Positions 5,363-6,202 of a DNA stretch of 6,202 nt are shown in pieces. Source of the DNA: Clostridiales bacterium (GTDB lineage Bacteria; Bacillota; Clostridia; Peptostreptococcales; Anaerovoracaceae); contig JAAZLU010000051.1 in the NCBI GenBank assembly GCA_012799165.1, positions 1 to 6,202 on the forward strand, written 5' to 3'. Positions within the stretch are counted from its first letter, which is position 1. Each line of letters starts with the position of its first letter. Under the pieces are notes generated by a model that saw nothing but the letters and a program-made list of their open reading frames with translations, searched no databases and was not told where the DNA came from. Position numbers and translations under genes: made by a program.

Positions 5363-6202
5363 ATGGGAAGGAAGTACGAAAACTTATTTAAACCTATGAA
5401 GCTGGGAAAGAAGGTTTGCAAGAACAGGATTATGCAATCGCCGATCGGGGATATGATGGCCAATCCCGACGGTACTCTCAGCGAACAGATGCTCGCCTAC
5501 TATGCGGAGCGGGCAAAGGGGGGCGCCGGAATAATCTGTCCGGCTGTACTCTGCGTCGATTATCCTCAAGGCAAGACAGTGAAATTCCAGTTGAGGATCG
5601 ACAGCGATTACTGCATAAACGATCTCGCAAAATTCTCGGAGCAGGTTCATCGCTACGGCGCATTGTTAATTCCGCAGATTCATCACGCAGGAGCTCAGAC
5701 ATTTGCGGGGAACACGGGTGGAGTTATGCCTGTCTGCGTTTCCGACAAGGATGTGGACCATGTCTTTATCCAGCCCTACAGGATGGCCGGACCTCAGAAA
5801 GAACTTACGAATGAAGAGATATATAAGCTCATCCAAAAATTTATAGACGCCGCAGTCTATTGTCAAAAAGGCGGCTGCGATGGCGTGTCTTTACATGGAG
5901 CGCACGGCTATCTAATCAATCAGTTCTTCTCGCGTGATACGAATGCCAGAGAAGATGAGTTCGGCGGTTCGTTGGAGAATCGCTGCCGTTTTGCCGTGGA
6001 AATCGTAAAAGGCATAAGAAAAGCTTGCGGTCCAAACTTTATAATAGGTGCGCGTTTACCTGGGAAAGAGTGGACCCCGAACGGACTGACGGATGAAGAA
6101 TGTGCTCAAATCGCTAAGCTCCTGGAGGATGCGGGCTGTGACTTTTTCGATGTAAGCGGTGGCTCGACGGATATTCCTTCGCGCCTTATGGAAACGGATT
6201 GG
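5363..6202 (+). CDS. Old Yellow Enzyme / 2,4-dienoyl-CoA reductase-like flavin oxidoreductase, 3'-truncated by the window edge
   Basis: The first 280 codons are open to the last base, and the stop lies outside. It encodes the FMN-binding TIM barrel of the NADH:flavin oxidoreductase family, which includes FadH, clostridial enoate reductases and the bile-acid enzymes BaiCD/BaiH. Hallmarks are LFKPMKLGKKVCKNRI (8-23), YYAERAKGGAGII (46-58), IPQIHHAGAQ (103-112), and GVSLHGAHGYLINQFFSRD (174-192) leading into DEFGGSLENRCRFAVEIV (198-215). The His178-x-x-His181-x-Tyr183 group lies where the substrate-binding and proton-donating residues of the family are found. The 4Fe-4S cysteine cluster and NAD(P)H/FAD domain that mark the long (about 640-670 residue) members would lie beyond the window, so class cannot be settled. 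AAAGGAG (5350-5356), six bases before the ATG, sets the start. It is fourth in the operon and probably reduces a C=C bond of the pathway substrate or passes electrons to it. Confidence 0.9.
   Translation, partial: MGRKYENLFKPMKLGKKVCKNRIMQSPIGDMMANPDGTLSEQMLAYYAERAKGGAGIICPAVLCVDYPQGKTVKFQLRIDSDYCINDLAKFSEQVHRYGALLIPQIHHAGAQTFAGNTGGVMPVCVSDKDVDHVFIQPYRMAGPQKELTNEEIYKLIQKFIDAAVYCQKGGCDGVSLHGAHGYLINQFFSRDTNAREDEFGGSLENRCRFAVEIVKGIRKACGPNFIIGARLPGKEWTPNGLTDEECAQIAKLLEDAGCDFFDVSGGSTDIPSRLMETDW

Noticed and set aside
5416..5814. A 132-codon plus-strand open frame overlapping the start of the flavoenzyme gene
   Set aside because: It is out of frame with the clear OYE-family reading frame (5363 onward), which is continuous to the window end; the translation is Arg/Ser-rich and unlike any protein I recognise.
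1..6202. tRNA/rRNA genes, CRISPR repeats, insertion sequences or attachment sites
   Set aside because: No tandem or spaced repeats, transposase-like proteins, terminal inverted repeats or tRNA-like folds were seen on either strand.

Overview
The window looks like chromosomal DNA of an anaerobic, probably Clostridia-like bacterium. Genes have strong AAGGAGG-type ribosome binding sites. Base composition is moderate in the coding regions and clearly AT-rich in the intergenic DNA. There is an acyl-CoA dehydrogenase/EtfBA/flavin-oxidoreductase cluster of the sort found in anaerobes that use enoyl compounds as electron acceptors. The phylum is an inference; no rRNA or other taxonomic marker is present.

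Layout: (1) Positions 1-1376 hold the end of an ABC-2 type exporter operon: a 5'-truncated ATPase translationally coupled (ATGA overlap) to a six-helix permease. (2) Positions 1486-2034 hold a TetR-family regulator on the minus strand. It converges on the exporter and diverges from the next operon. (3) Positions 2035-2345 are a 311-base AT-rich divergent control region with candidate promoters and small palindromes. (4) Positions 2346-6202 hold a plus-strand operon: acyl-CoA dehydrogenase family protein, EtfB, EtfA, and the first 280 codons of an Old Yellow Enzyme/2,4-dienoyl-CoA reductase-like flavoenzyme that runs off the right edge.

How the genes may work together: EtfBA normally shuttles electrons to or from the acyl-CoA dehydrogenase family protein. 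The flavoenzyme belongs to a family that reduces C=C bonds in enoates, dienoyl-CoAs, and steroid or bile-acid enones. Together they suggest a catabolic or electron-sink module acting on an unsaturated or CoA-linked substrate, controlled by the divergent TetR protein. The substrate cannot be read from this window. The most unusual feature is that the acyl-CoA dehydrogenase lacks a glutamate at both positions known to carry the catalytic base in this superfamily, and has degenerate flavin-contact motifs. This suggests a specialised reductase or an unusual substrate. No RNA genes, mobile elements, CRISPR arrays or long repeats were seen.
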